13,022 bases of DNA from JAZSQT01 sp045538075 (GCA_045538075.1 JAZSQT010000043.1:1-13022), one strand, 5' to 3'. Positions 1-7,766 are shown, numbered from the stretch's first letter. Numbers and translations: made by a program. The notes: generated from the sequence alone by a model not told the origin.

Positions 1-297
1 CAAATTTTTCAAAAACCGTCATTTAAAATAATGATGGCTCTATTAATGGTTATAGCTATTAGTTCTATTAGTTATGCCAGCACACAAGGTAATGCCGATG
101 AGCTTGATGACGTGTGGACGCACATTAAAGATGGTATTAGTGGAACGTATGGAAAACTTGCTTCAATTGGGATAATTGGTGCAGCTATTTGGCATAGGGA
201 GAAGATAGGAATGCTTGCAATGGGTATAAGTATTATAGTAGGTGCGTTAGTTCCGTCTATTCCTGGGATAATAGATGGTTGGTCTTATACTATCTAA
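1..297 (+). CDS. traA: F-type conjugative pilin (TraA-like), 5' end cut by window edge
   Basis: This is probably the pilin subunit of an F-like conjugative pilus, processed and assembled in the inner membrane. The frame is open from base 1. The first ATG (31) has no ribosome binding site before it, so the true start is probably outside the window; F-type pilins have unusually long leaders. Visible are a hydrophobic leader ending near SYAS, a short amphipathic stretch (ELDDVWTHIKDGISGTYGK), and two membrane segments (LASIGIIGAAIW and MLAMGISIIVGALVPSI) split by a charged turn HREK. This helix-turn-helix layout and the size fit TraA/VirB2-like pilins. traL and traE follow directly, the usual A-L-E order of F-type clusters. 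Pilins are poorly conserved, so the call rests on architecture and context. Confidence 0.72.
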   Translation, partial: QIFQKPSFKIMMALLMVIAISSISYASTQGNADELDDVWTHIKDGISGTYGKLASIGIIGAAIWHREKIGMLAMGISIIVGALVPSIPGIIDGWSYTI

Positions 298-307
298 TTA
301 ATTTAAG

Positions 308-341
308 AATAGTGTCATTAAGATTATTTAATGACACTATT
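308..341 (+). terminator. Perfect 14-bp hairpin between pilin gene and traL
   Basis: Arms AATAGTGTCATTAA (308-321) and TTAATGACACTATT (328-341) pair perfectly around a 6-nt loop, 10 bases after the pilin stop. Only a weak T-rich stretch follows, so partial termination or protection of the pilin mRNA 3' end is more likely than a full stop. Either would raise pilin output relative to traL and traE, which have no obvious promoter of their own. The hairpin is seen directly; its role is inferred. Confidence 0.6.
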
Positions 342-359
342 TGTATTTAATGGTGAAAA

Positions 360-656
360 ATGAATAGTCATTACATTCCTAAATTTTTAGGCTCTCAGCC
401 CCAATTTTTATGGTGGGAGTTAGATGAAGCTATGATACTTATATCTTTTTTAGTAGCTGGTAGGTTGATTGATAAGACTTTAATTTTTCTTGTTATTGGA
501 ATTATTTTAAAGATTGTATATTCCAAACTCAAAAATTCACGGCAACAAGGTTATTTGTTACATAAATTGTATGCATTAGGGTTGATGAAACCTAAAAGTA
601 ATACCGTTAAAAAGAATAAAATACCATTTTTTTATATTAAACTTTACGTAAAATAA
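360..656 (+). CDS. traL: TraL, F-type pilus assembly membrane protein
   Basis: TraL is a small inner-membrane protein needed for F-pilus assembly in the type IV secretion channel. At 98 residues this one is close to F TraL (about 91). It has the family's N-terminal pattern, IPKFLGSQPQFLWWELDE, followed by two hydrophobic segments at about residues 25-38 and 41-54 and a short basic cytoplasmic tail. It lies between the pilin gene and traE, the standard position. The ribosome binding site (GGTGAAAA) is weak, so translation may depend partly on transcripts that read through the upstream hairpin. The last 20 residues are Lys/Tyr-rich and not conserved as far as I can judge. Confidence 0.85.
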   Translation: MNSHYIPKFLGSQPQFLWWELDEAMILISFLVAGRLIDKTLIFLVIGIILKIVYSKLKNSRQQGYLLHKLYALGLMKPKSNTVKKNKIPFFYIKLYVK

Positions 657-666
657 GGAGAAAATA

Positions 667-1404
667 GTGAGCGATGATAAAATGATAAAAGCAGAAGAAA
701 CAGAGAAAGAAGAAACGTGCGAAAATAGTAATAATTCCGATTTTGACACGTGTAAAAAAGAGGTTAATGAAGAGAATAAACAGAAAAATACTGTAGAAGA
801 CATAAAAAATAATATTAAATCTAATTTAAGTAATAAGTTAGGTAATTTTAGAACTACGAGATTTTATAACTATTTACATGCATTAGAAACTGAAAAACGG
901 ATATTATTAATAGCTTGTGTATCGTTATCGTTAGTAGTTATATTTTTTGCTTGGAGTATTTTAAAGTTGTCAGCTACTCAAAAAACTATAGTATTACCTC
1001 CTAAAGTAGATAAGGAGTTTTGGGTTGTTGCTGGAGAATTATCAACTGCTTATTTTGAGCAGGTTGGTTTTTATATTGCTGATAGAGTATTAAGTGTTTC
1101 ACCTCAAACTGCAAAAAGTTCGTATGATACACTTTTGCCTTTTTTATCTAATAATCCTAAAGAGTTAGGGAAAATTAGAGAAAAATTAGTAGAGCAAGCA
1201 GACTTTATAATAAAAGAAAATATTTATCAAGTATTTTATCCGTTACATGTAAGTGTAAATAATAAAGAGAGTTATTTTGAAGTTATGGGAACTTTAAGAA
1301 AGTTTGTTGGCGAACTTTACATTCATGAAGTTCAATCAAGCATAAAAGTCCATTATTCAGTTGTAAGTGGTAGATTAAAAATTAATAATTTGGAGATAAA
1401 ATAA
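667..1404 (+). CDS. traE: TraE, VirB8-like T4SS scaffold protein
   Basis: TraE is the F-type counterpart of VirB8: a bitopic inner-membrane protein whose periplasmic domain helps build the secretion channel. The GTG start at 667 has a strong AAGGAG 6 bases upstream. One membrane helix is at about residues 79-98 (ILLIACVSLSLVVIFFAWSI). It is followed by a TraE-type periplasmic domain with the conserved opening TIVLPPKVDKEFWV and a later FYPLHVSV segment. At 245 residues it is longer than F TraE (about 188). The excess is a 75-residue acidic and lysine-rich cytoplasmic N-terminus that looks disordered. The stop overlaps the next start (TAATG), so the downstream gene is probably translationally coupled. 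Confidence 0.85.
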   Translation: MSDDKMIKAEETEKEETCENSNNSDFDTCKKEVNEENKQKNTVEDIKNNIKSNLSNKLGNFRTTRFYNYLHALETEKRILLIACVSLSLVVIFFAWSILKLSATQKTIVLPPKVDKEFWVVAGELSTAYFEQVGFYIADRVLSVSPQTAKSSYDTLLPFLSNNPKELGKIREKLVEQADFIIKENIYQVFYPLHVSVNNKESYFEVMGTLRKFVGELYIHEVQSSIKVHYSVVSGRLKINNLEIK

Positions 1405-2540
1405 TGAAAAAAATTTTATCAATATTAGCATTAGTAACTGTATTAAGTTCTACAGTATATGCAAAAGATTTATATGAAGTAACATCAAGTAGGTTAAATA
1501 TGAGAGAAGGTTTATCTATAGAAGCTCCAGCTATAAGGACGTTACCTAATGGTCATATTGTAGAAGTAGATAAAAACTCTGTTCAAATAGTAGATAATGA
1601 TGAATGGATTCAAGTAACAGATGGCGACGGAGTTCAAGGCTGGGTTAGGTTTAAATATCTTAAAAAATACGAGAAAGATAAAATAGCTGGTAAAAGGGTA
1701 ATAACTGGTTTAGATGAAAAGACAGTTGATAAAATTATAGATAAATTAATGCCACCCTTACCTAAAGATGAAATTATTGACAGAGAAGAAAAATTTCAAG
1801 TAGCAAAAAAAAATACATCTAAAAAACCTATAAAAAATGCTGACCCCATAAATACAGAACAAAATATGGTATTAATTGAGGGTGAAGGGTTACATAGAGT
1901 AAAGATTGCATTAAAGGATTTGAATAGAATAACTTGTAGTTCAAAGATTGGTGATCCTATTTATTCTAAAGACAAACAAATTGAGATTGTTAGAGGTGGA
2001 GATAAAGATTTGTTTGTAAAAATTTCTCCAATTCAAAAAACATATGGAGGAGTAACAGAAACTATATATTCTACTTTTCCACGAGAGGTATATGTAGAGT
2101 GTGGAGCCATTGTATATAATTTAAGTCTTATACCAGTTGAAGATATACCATCACAAACTATAGTATTTAAATCACCAATTAATGATATAAAAAAAGCTAT
2201 GAATTTTGAAAAATCATCGGCTTATGAAGAAATAATATCAGAGTTAATAAAATCTGCATATATTGAGCAACAACCAGCTGGATATTCAGTTAAACGAGGT
2301 TCATTAAAACATCAATTTAATGAATTAGATATGAGATTAAGATACATATATACTGGTTATGAATATATTGTGGAGGATTGGGAAATTACATCTAAAGTAG
2401 ATAAAGAGGTAGAAATAGAGGAAAATATATTTGTTCCAGTTTTAAAGAATCCACGTGCAATAACTTTGACTGTTCCAAGATTAAATAAAGGTGAAGTCTC
2501 AAGGCTTTTAGTAGTTCGTTTAGCGAATAAAGATAAATAG
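1404..2540 (+). CDS. traK: TraK-like T4SS core protein with N-terminal SH3b domain
   Basis: This is a periplasmic protein, probably the VirB9/TraK-like part of the outer-membrane core complex. Residues 1-20 are a clear signal peptide (cleavage near VYA-KD). Residues 24-88 match a bacterial SH3 domain: LNMREGLSIEAPAIRTLPNG, then W-I-Q-V, then GVQGWV. A Lys-rich linker runs to about 150. Residues 155-378 look like TraK (MVLIEGEGLHRVKIALKDLNRITCSS, FVKISPI, YVECGAIVYNLSLIPVEDIPSQTI). Ordinary F TraK is about 240 residues and has no SH3b, so this is a fusion. SH3b domains often bind peptidoglycan, so the domain may anchor the core in the wall; that is inference. It overlaps traE by one base and is followed by trbC. 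Confidence 0.75.
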   Translation: MKKILSILALVTVLSSTVYAKDLYEVTSSRLNMREGLSIEAPAIRTLPNGHIVEVDKNSVQIVDNDEWIQVTDGDGVQGWVRFKYLKKYEKDKIAGKRVITGLDEKTVDKIIDKLMPPLPKDEIIDREEKFQVAKKNTSKKPIKNADPINTEQNMVLIEGEGLHRVKIALKDLNRITCSSKIGDPIYSKDKQIEIVRGGDKDLFVKISPIQKTYGGVTETIYSTFPREVYVECGAIVYNLSLIPVEDIPSQTIVFKSPINDIKKAMNFEKSSAYEEIISELIKSAYIEQQPAGYSVKRGSLKHQFNELDMRLRYIYTGYEYIVEDWEITSKVDKEVEIEENIFVPVLKNPRAITLTVPRLNKGEVSRLLVVRLANKDK

Positions 2541-2555
2541 GAGCAAAAGTGAAAA

Positions 2556-3359
2556 ATGTTTTATATAAAAATAATTGGGTTAATCTTTATTTTTTTAAAT
2601 TCATTGGTTTATGCAGAAGAGGTATTTAATATTGATGAAAAGATTAAAGAAGGTATGGATTTAGGTGCTGATGATATAAATTTAAGAAGAATACCAGAAG
2701 AAATTTTACGTGATGCAGAAAAGAGTTTAGAATTAACACCTCAAAAAAAAATAGAACAATATATGAAATCTATGGATTATAATCATGAAACTGGAGTTAT
2801 TACATTTAATGGAAATAAGGAAATAGATAAATTAAAAGAGAATGAAAACAGTAAAAAGCCTACTAATAAATATTTTAAAAGTGATGAGAGGATATATATA
2901 TTTATCTCGTCATCTATGCCTAAAAATCTTATAAAACAGTATTGTAAAGATGTTCATAATTTAGGTATTAGCGAAAATGCTATTTTCGTGTTAAGGGGCT
3001 GTGTGAATGGTGGAGGTTATAATGGTTGTAAGGATTTTAATCCAACAATAGAGTTTATAAAATCATTTTTATCAAATGATAAAAATGAAGTTGATAAAAC
3101 TTGCAAGATATGGATAGACCCAGTTTTGTTTAAAAAATATGAAGTTAAAGTAGTTCCAACTTTTATATATGCTAATAATATAGTAAAGGATGTTGAATTA
3201 GGTTCTGAAGGTAATTTTGATTTATTAGAAAGAACCCCAAACTTTTATAAATCAGTAGGGGACTGGTCTTTGTCATACCATATTGAAGAACTTAAAAAAC
3301 TGTCAAACTCTAAAAGTTTAAAAAAAATATCTGATAGTTTGGCAAAAAAAAAGAAATAG
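2556..3359 (+). CDS. trbC: TrbC, F-type pilus assembly periplasmic protein
   Basis: This is a TrbC-family protein (F-type), a periplasmic factor needed for pilus assembly. A signal peptide covers residues 1-20 (MFYIKIIGLIFIFLNSLVYA). The TrbC domain starts near residue 112 with IYIFISSSMPKNLIKQYC and continues through AIFVLRGCVNGG and CKIWIDPVLFKKYEVKVVPTFIYA, the hallmark thioredoxin-like core ending in a VPTF-type loop. The start is ATG 2556, 12 bases after AGGAG; a GTG at 2549 sits closer to that site but opens another frame. In F, trbC lies between traU and traN; here it directly follows traK, so the cluster is rearranged. It converges on the mazF stop with an 8-base gap. Confidence 0.8.
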   Translation: MFYIKIIGLIFIFLNSLVYAEEVFNIDEKIKEGMDLGADDINLRRIPEEILRDAEKSLELTPQKKIEQYMKSMDYNHETGVITFNGNKEIDKLKENENSKKPTNKYFKSDERIYIFISSSMPKNLIKQYCKDVHNLGISENAIFVLRGCVNGGGYNGCKDFNPTIEFIKSFLSNDKNEVDKTCKIWIDPVLFKKYEVKVVPTFIYANNIVKDVELGSEGNFDLLERTPNFYKSVGDWSLSYHIEELKKLSNSKSLKKISDSLAKKKK

Positions 3360-3367
3360 ATTGTTTT

Positions 3368-3700
3368 TTAATCAATAATCTCAATTTCTGCGTATATTAT
3401 AGATAAAACATTATTTAGAATATCATTAGGTAATCGTTCTATAAATTTATAAGTTCTTGTATTTATATCTAATGAACGTATATGCTCGCATAAAATAAAA
3501 CCAGTAGTTTTTGTTCTATTATCAAGAGGAATATGTAATGGAAAAAAATTATTCGTATTAGTGATAGGACATACAATAGCAAGACCTGTTTTATTATTAA
3601 AAAATGTATTACTAACTACAACAACAGGTCTATATCCTGCTTGCTCATGTCCAGTTTGTGGATTAAGGTTTATTTTAATTATATCTCCTTGTTTTACCAT
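3368..3700 (-). CDS. MazF/PemK-type endoribonuclease toxin
   Basis: This is the toxin of a type II toxin-antitoxin pair; the family cleaves mRNA sequence-specifically. The 110-residue product has the PemK/MazF signature: VKQGDIIKINLNP, then G-H-E-Q-A-G-Y-RPVVVVSN, then the PITN block near the middle. I start it at ATG 3700, which overlaps the antitoxin stop by 7 bases, the usual translational coupling. A longer frame reaching 3727 would add nine residues inside the antitoxin gene and is unlikely. The pair is inserted between trbC and traG, against the transfer genes. In conjugative elements such pairs commonly stabilise the element after excision; that role is inferred. Confidence 0.9.
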   Translation of the reverse strand: MVKQGDIIKINLNPQTGHEQAGYRPVVVVSNTFFNNKTGLAIVCPITNTNNFFPLHIPLDNRTKTTGFILCEHIRSLDINTRTYKFIERLPNDILNNVLSIIYAEIEIID

Positions 3701-3933
3701 ATTTCTTTGCCTTTTGGCTCCCCCCAATTAATATCTTCACATTTATATTCATCGTGGTAATTACTAAAAAGTTCTTTTATATTTTTATTATTATTAAGTT
3801 TTTCAATAATTATTTTATTATTATCAGTTTTAAGAAGAATAGTATCTCCTTGTGAAATATGAACTTCATCTAATAGATGTTTTGGTATTCTAATTCCTTG
3901 ACTATTTCCCCATTTTTGAATAGATGTTATCAT
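3694..3933 (-). CDS. MazE/AbrB-family antitoxin
   Basis: This is a 79-residue antitoxin with a SpoVT/AbrB swapped-hairpin DNA-binding N-terminus: SIQKWGNSQGIRIPKHLLDE, then DTILLKTDNNKIIIEKL. Its acidic C-terminal tail (NYHDEYKCEDINWGE) would bind and block the toxin. The start ATG is preceded by AAGGAG 10 bases upstream. Such antitoxins repress their own operon. Here a perfect palindrome, AGTATATACT (3963-3972), overlaps the predicted -10 box, a fitting operator. Confidence 0.9.
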   Translation of the reverse strand: MITSIQKWGNSQGIRIPKHLLDEVHISQGDTILLKTDNNKIIIEKLNNNKNIKELFSNYHDEYKCEDINWGEPKGKEIW

Positions 3934-3962
3934 AAATATATTACTCCTTAATGTATATTCAA

Positions 3963-3991
3963 AGTATATACTTAATATAGTCAGACGTCAA
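3963..3991 (-). promoter_or_regulatory. mazEF promoter with overlapping palindromic operator
   Basis: On the minus strand, TTGACG (3986-3991) and TATACT (3963-3968) are separated by exactly 17 bases, a near-consensus sigma-70 promoter about 30 bases before the mazE start. The palindrome AGTATATACT (3963-3972) covers the -10 box, and a wider GTATAT/ATATAC pair (3953-3958, 3966-3971) extends it. Autorepression by the MazE-MazF complex is the expected role. Confidence 0.7.
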
Positions 3992-4046
3992 TATTTACTT
4001 TTTTTAAATTCTTTTACTATTTTTCTTAAATTTTTTCTAACTTTTA

Positions 4047-4066
4047 AAAAATCACATATGATTTTT
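4047..4066. other. AT-rich inverted repeat upstream of the membrane protein gene
   Basis: AAAAATCA (4047-4054) and TGATTTTT (4059-4066) pair around CATA. It lies between the divergent mazEF promoter and the ribosome binding site at 4076. It could be a regulator site or a weak hairpin; the low GC content makes a strong terminator unlikely. Confidence 0.35.
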
Positions 4067-4075
4067 ATATATTAT

Positions 4076-4094
4076 AAAGGAGAAAAATATGTAG
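4076..4094 (+). promoter_or_regulatory. Strong ribosome binding site serving an ATG-TAG start-stop
   Basis: AAAGGAG (4076-4082) sits 6 bases before ATG 4089, an ideal spacing, yet the next codon is TAG. The first usable ATG (4113) is in the same frame, seven codons further on, and has no ribosome binding site of its own. Either codon 2 of the original gene mutated to a stop (for example CAG to TAG) and translation now restarts at 4113, or this is a start-stop regulatory element. Confidence 0.6.
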
Positions 4095-4112
4095 AAAAAC
4101 ATAGATAAACTT

Positions 4113-4568
4113 ATGAAATTAATACCAGATTTAAATAGAGAGCGAGAGATTAGTTTTTCGCAAGGTTTTTTTGTATTTTTATTTTCATCAATTTTTTTTG
4201 GTTTAATTGGTATTACAGAAAGAATACCATTCTTGTTTGTTTTGAGTATAATTTCCTTTTTATTAAATATTTTTATAGTATTGTCTTTTTATAAATCAAA
4301 AAAATATCCTAAATTTAGATATTATTTTATAGACAAGGATTTTTCAGAAAAAGTATTAGTTATATTTGTGATTATAATAGTGATATTTTTAGGAATATTG
4401 TTTGTTTTATCAAGTTTGATTAGATTGGAAATAATTTCTGGTAGTGTTATGAATTTTTTCCTACCTTTTTATTTAATAGTAGTTCTTTTAGCAAGTTTAT
4501 CAATGCTTTTAATATTTACGTTGTCATTAATAAAATCTGTTAAAAATTTTAAAAATATTAGGAAATAG
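4113..4568 (+). CDS. Four-helix inner-membrane protein next to traG; candidate entry-exclusion protein
   Basis: I do not recognise a family. The 151-residue product has about four membrane helices, near residues 17-35, 40-60, 82-103 and 112-140, with a short charged N-terminus (MKLIPDLNRERE) and a basic tail. It ends 9 bases before traG and is probably co-transcribed with it. In F (TraS) and SXT/R391 (Eex), small hydrophobic inner-membrane proteins of similar size are encoded beside traG and block redundant transfer by recognising the TraG C-terminus. Size, topology and position fit that role, but these proteins share little sequence, so the assignment is inference. ATG 4113 lacks a good ribosome binding site; the strong one upstream belongs to an in-frame ATG followed at once by TAG. 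Confidence 0.6.
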   Translation: MKLIPDLNREREISFSQGFFVFLFSSIFFGLIGITERIPFLFVLSIISFLLNIFIVLSFYKSKKYPKFRYYFIDKDFSEKVLVIFVIIIVIFLGILFVLSSLIRLEIISGSVMNFFLPFYLIVVLLASLSMLLIFTLSLIKSVKNFKNIRK

Positions 4569-4577
4569 GTAAGAAAT

Positions 4578-7196
4578 ATGAAAATAAGAAAGATATTATT
4601 GTTAGTAGTTTTTATTATATTAAGTATGCCATTAAGTGGATATGCTGCAGAATATACAATATATGTTTGGGGTAATGCTGATGTTACTGCAAATATGTTA
4701 CATGCAGTAAGTAGAATGATGCGAGGTGAAGATTTTAATAATTTATTTAAGATTACTGCATTAATATCAATTGTTGTTATAGTTTTATCATTAATGAGTG
4801 ATAAAAATTTCTCACCGTTTTTAGTTGGTCAAAAGATTATCTTGGTCATATTAGTTCAAGTATTATTAGCTACAAGTGTTGATAGAGTAAAGATTGTGGA
4901 TAAACTTGGTAATATTAATAACAATTTTGTTGAAGCAACTATAGATAATGTTCCAACAGTTGTTGCTTTTCCTTTATATTTTTTTAGTCAAATAGATCAA
5001 TCGTTAAGAATAATGTTTAGAGATGCATTAAATTCAACTCCTGGTGCAGTTCAAGCATTTAATACAGCTAATGGTATGCCAGTAACAACTGCATTATCTT
5101 TAGTGCAAAGTGCAAGCACTTTTAAGATAACTGATATAAATTTTATGAAAACATTTGATAGTTACATGGAAAATTGTATTAGACCAGATGTTATCACTGG
5201 TTACATTGATTTGCATGCGATAGGTAATTCAAACGATATATGGCAAGCATTATCAAGGACTAAGCACGGTTCAAGAATAGCAAATGACTATATAAATGCT
5301 CCTGTTGGTAATAATAATAGTAGTATTGATGGAATTATTAGAAGTTGCACAGATGTGTATGATGTAATAACTAATGCATTAAATAATATCGGAGCAAATC
5401 ATTTAGATCAGCTTAAAAATTCTTTAGGTTTATCAGCACAAACAAATATGGAACAAATACTTGGTTCTTCTGCTTCAATGACATTTAATTATCAACAAAA
5501 TGGTTCAAGTTTATTGAAGCAATCAATGATGGTGAATGCTTTTAATGACAGTTATATGACTGTAGCACAAGCGACAGGAGTAGATGCTTCTGCTTTAGGT
5601 TATGGTATGGCTAAAGCACAAGAGGTATCACGTTTAAATTCTACCATGAGCGGTATTATGGCTAAGAAGTATTTACCTTTAGCTAAGAGTTATTTGACAA
5701 TTATTTTTATTGTTATAATTCCTCTTATATTTTTAATTGCTTTAGCTACAGGGACTATAAAAAAGCCAATAGGAATGATAGTAATGATGTTGATGGCAAT
5801 AAGTTTATGGGGAGTAGGAGAACAGATATTAGATTATATTATATTAGTAAGGACGCATAGTTTATTCCCAAATGGATTACAAGCAATAAATTTAATCACT
5901 CAACCAGCTGTAGATCAAGCTATATTAGATAGTTTATCCTTAAGTTACGGTATGTATTGGATGATTCCGACCTTAGCGATTGCTATAGCAAGTATGAGTG
6001 GATATGCTGCAGCCAATATGATGGGAGGAATAAGTGGAAGAGTTAGTAGTGGAGTAGGTTCTGCTGCTTCAGAGGCTGCAACAGGTAGTGCAAGTTATGG
6101 TATAGTTAGAGCAGATATGATTAATACAAATAAATACGATACAACTCAAACGATGAGTGTCGGTCAAAGTTTAAGTAGTGTAAATGATAGTAAAAATTCA
6201 ACAATGAATAAAAGTAATGTTGGTTACAATCAAAATATAGATGCAACAGATAAAGAAATATTAGAAAATAATAGAGAAATTAATGGACAAAATTGGGGAG
6301 CTGGTTCAACTGTAACTCAACTAGGTAATGGAATGACGAAAGTAGAAGGATATAATGTTGATAGAAACGGTTATGGACAAGCTATATTTGATAAAAATGG
6401 TAATTTAGTTCGTGAAGATTATAAAGGTGGCTCACAAGCTGCATATGATCAACTACAAACCCAAATAGCAAATAATGGTATAGTTTATTTAGACGATGGT
6501 AGAGTTATTGAAGCAAGCGATTTAGAGATTACTAAAAAAGGCAATAGATCTGGTGCAATGTATAATATAGCAGGTACGGATAAAGAAACTGGTGAAAGAT
6601 TTGAAATACTTTCAACAGGAGGAAAGGTTCATCCAACAGATAAAAATGGATATACAAAAGTAGAAACAGGAAGAATATCAGAGTACAATACAAATTTTGG
6701 AGAAAATAATAACCTTGGTAATAAAAATATATCTAATGCTGTTGCTGGTAATTTTGAAGATTTAGTTAATACAGCAAATGGAGATATGAATAAATTAAAT
6801 CACTTCCTTGCTGAAGTTGCAAAAGAAACTAATAATCAATACGGTTCTTTAAATAATAATATATCGCGTGATACTGAAACAATAAATGCAACTATTAGCT
6901 CAGACGGTGCATCGGCTACTGCTGGCGTAGATGCAAAAGCTGGTGGTGCTCTTTCAGTAATTACTGGAAATATTAATTTTGGTGCAAGTGTTAGTGAAAA
7001 TATTTCAAAACAATCCTCTCATTCATCTAAAACTTCATTTAATGAACAATATAATACTAATGCAATTATGGATAAATATAGAGATGCAATAAATGGTTTA
7101 GAAAATCAAGAAGATATAATTAAAGCTCTTAATAATGCTCAGAATGAAATAATACGTAAACTTGATACTACTAATAAAATTGTTACTAATAGGTAA
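4578..7196 (+). CDS. traG: TraG, F-type conjugal transfer / mating-pair stabilisation protein
   Basis: TraG is a large inner-membrane protein that acts in pilus assembly (N-terminal part) and mating-pair stabilisation (C-terminal part). At 872 residues it is near F TraG (938). Residues 1-23 are a signal-anchor, followed by the family opening AAEYTIYVWGNADVTANMLHAV. Membrane segments lie at about 58-73, 84-100, 371-391, 397-414 and 457-475. After residue 485 the protein is hydrophilic and Asn/Ser/Gly-rich, with a Gly/Ala-rich stretch (ATAGVDAKAGGALSVITG) typical of TraG C-termini. In the F and SXT systems this C-terminal region is the target of entry exclusion. The start is preceded by GGTAAG at useful spacing. 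The gene converges on the minus-strand membrane gene downstream with no clear terminator. Confidence 0.88.
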   Translation: MKIRKILLLVVFIILSMPLSGYAAEYTIYVWGNADVTANMLHAVSRMMRGEDFNNLFKITALISIVVIVLSLMSDKNFSPFLVGQKIILVILVQVLLATSVDRVKIVDKLGNINNNFVEATIDNVPTVVAFPLYFFSQIDQSLRIMFRDALNSTPGAVQAFNTANGMPVTTALSLVQSASTFKITDINFMKTFDSYMENCIRPDVITGYIDLHAIGNSNDIWQALSRTKHGSRIANDYINAPVGNNNSSIDGIIRSCTDVYDVITNALNNIGANHLDQLKNSLGLSAQTNMEQILGSSASMTFNYQQNGSSLLKQSMMVNAFNDSYMTVAQATGVDASALGYGMAKAQEVSRLNSTMSGIMAKKYLPLAKSYLTIIFIVIIPLIFLIALATGTIKKPIGMIVMMLMAISLWGVGEQILDYIILVRTHSLFPNGLQAINLITQPAVDQAILDSLSLSYGMYWMIPTLAIAIASMSGYAAANMMGGISGRVSSGVGSAASEAATGSASYGIVRADMINTNKYDTTQTMSVGQSLSSVNDSKNSTMNKSNVGYNQNIDATDKEILENNREINGQNWGAGSTVTQLGNGMTKVEGYNVDRNGYGQAIFDKNGNLVREDYKGGSQAAYDQLQTQIANNGIVYLDDGRVIEASDLEITKKGNRSGAMYNIAGTDKETGERFEILSTGGKVHPTDKNGYTKVETGRISEYNTNFGENNNLGNKNISNAVAGNFEDLVNTANGDMNKLNHFLAEVAKETNNQYGSLNNNISRDTETINATISSDGASATAGVDAKAGGALSVITGNINFGASVSENISKQSSHSSKTSFNEQYNTNAIMDKYRDAINGLENQEDIIKALNNAQNEIIRKLDTTNKIVTNR

Positions 7197-7232
7197 CAAA
7201 ATAAAAAAATATTACAGATACTAATAGTTTAA

Positions 7233-7766
7233 TTATTTAGATTTATGATGAATATTGTAAGGCAAAAAGTCATAAGCTGGATTAGTAGTTTTATCTGATA
7301 TTGACTGAATTTCAGACGTATCAGAATGAAATTTATTCCATTCATTAATATAATTATAAGATTTAAAATTATTAGATAAATAATGTACAAAAAGTTTAAA
7401 ATAATGATTATTACTAAATTGAAATTTCTTATCTATAAACTTACAGAATAGAACACAAAATACTAAAGTTATTAAACCTATCGTAATTGCAACTACAATT
7501 TGAGTATTAAAGGAGAATGAGATAAATTCATCAGAAAGAAAAATTTTTCTAAGTAGCATAATTACGCCACATGTAACCGTAAGAAATAATATAAGACCTA
7601 ATACTGTTTTATTAAAAATTAGTTTAATAAATTTATAAGCTAAATATAAAGAAATAATTGAACCAATAACTATAACAGTATATTTAAAATAAGTATGATT
7701 ATTTAAATAAGAAAATAAGTTAGAAATTATTTCCGTGTGTAAAATTTCATTGATAACAGTTTCCAT
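7233..7766 (-). CDS. Predicted multi-spanning membrane protein, unknown function
   Basis: No family is recognised. From ATG 7766 the product has 177 residues and about three membrane helices (YTVIVIGSIISLYLAYKF, LGLILFLTVTCGVIMLL and VVAITIGLITLVFCVLFC), then a soluble tail of about 70 residues rich in Asn, Ser and Lys. I chose this start because GAGG lies 5 bases upstream. The same frame stays open to a TTG at 7895, with another ATG at 7820; the longer forms would add one more hydrophobic helix. The TTG at 7895 is unlikely because it is the start of a TTGACA promoter box. It faces traG convergently. It could be a second entry-exclusion or immunity candidate, but nothing proves that. Confidence 0.6.
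   Translation of the reverse strand: METVINEILHTEIISNLFSYLNNHTYFKYTVIVIGSIISLYLAYKFIKLIFNKTVLGLILFLTVTCGVIMLLRKIFLSDEFISFSFNTQIVVAITIGLITLVFCVLFCKFIDKKFQFSNNHYFKLFVHYLSNNFKSYNYINEWNKFHSDTSEIQSISDKTTNPAYDFLPYNIHHKSK

Noticed and set aside
576..803. Minus-strand open frame of 75 codons
   Set aside because: It lies antisense over the end of traL and the start of traE, has no ribosome binding site, and its Ser/Phe-rich product mirrors the Glu/Lys-rich traE N-terminus.
4089..4094. Amber (TAG) recoding suggested by ATG-TAG in frame with a gene
   Set aside because: traK and trbC end normally at TAG and no other gene has an internal TAG, so reassigned TAG is not supported.
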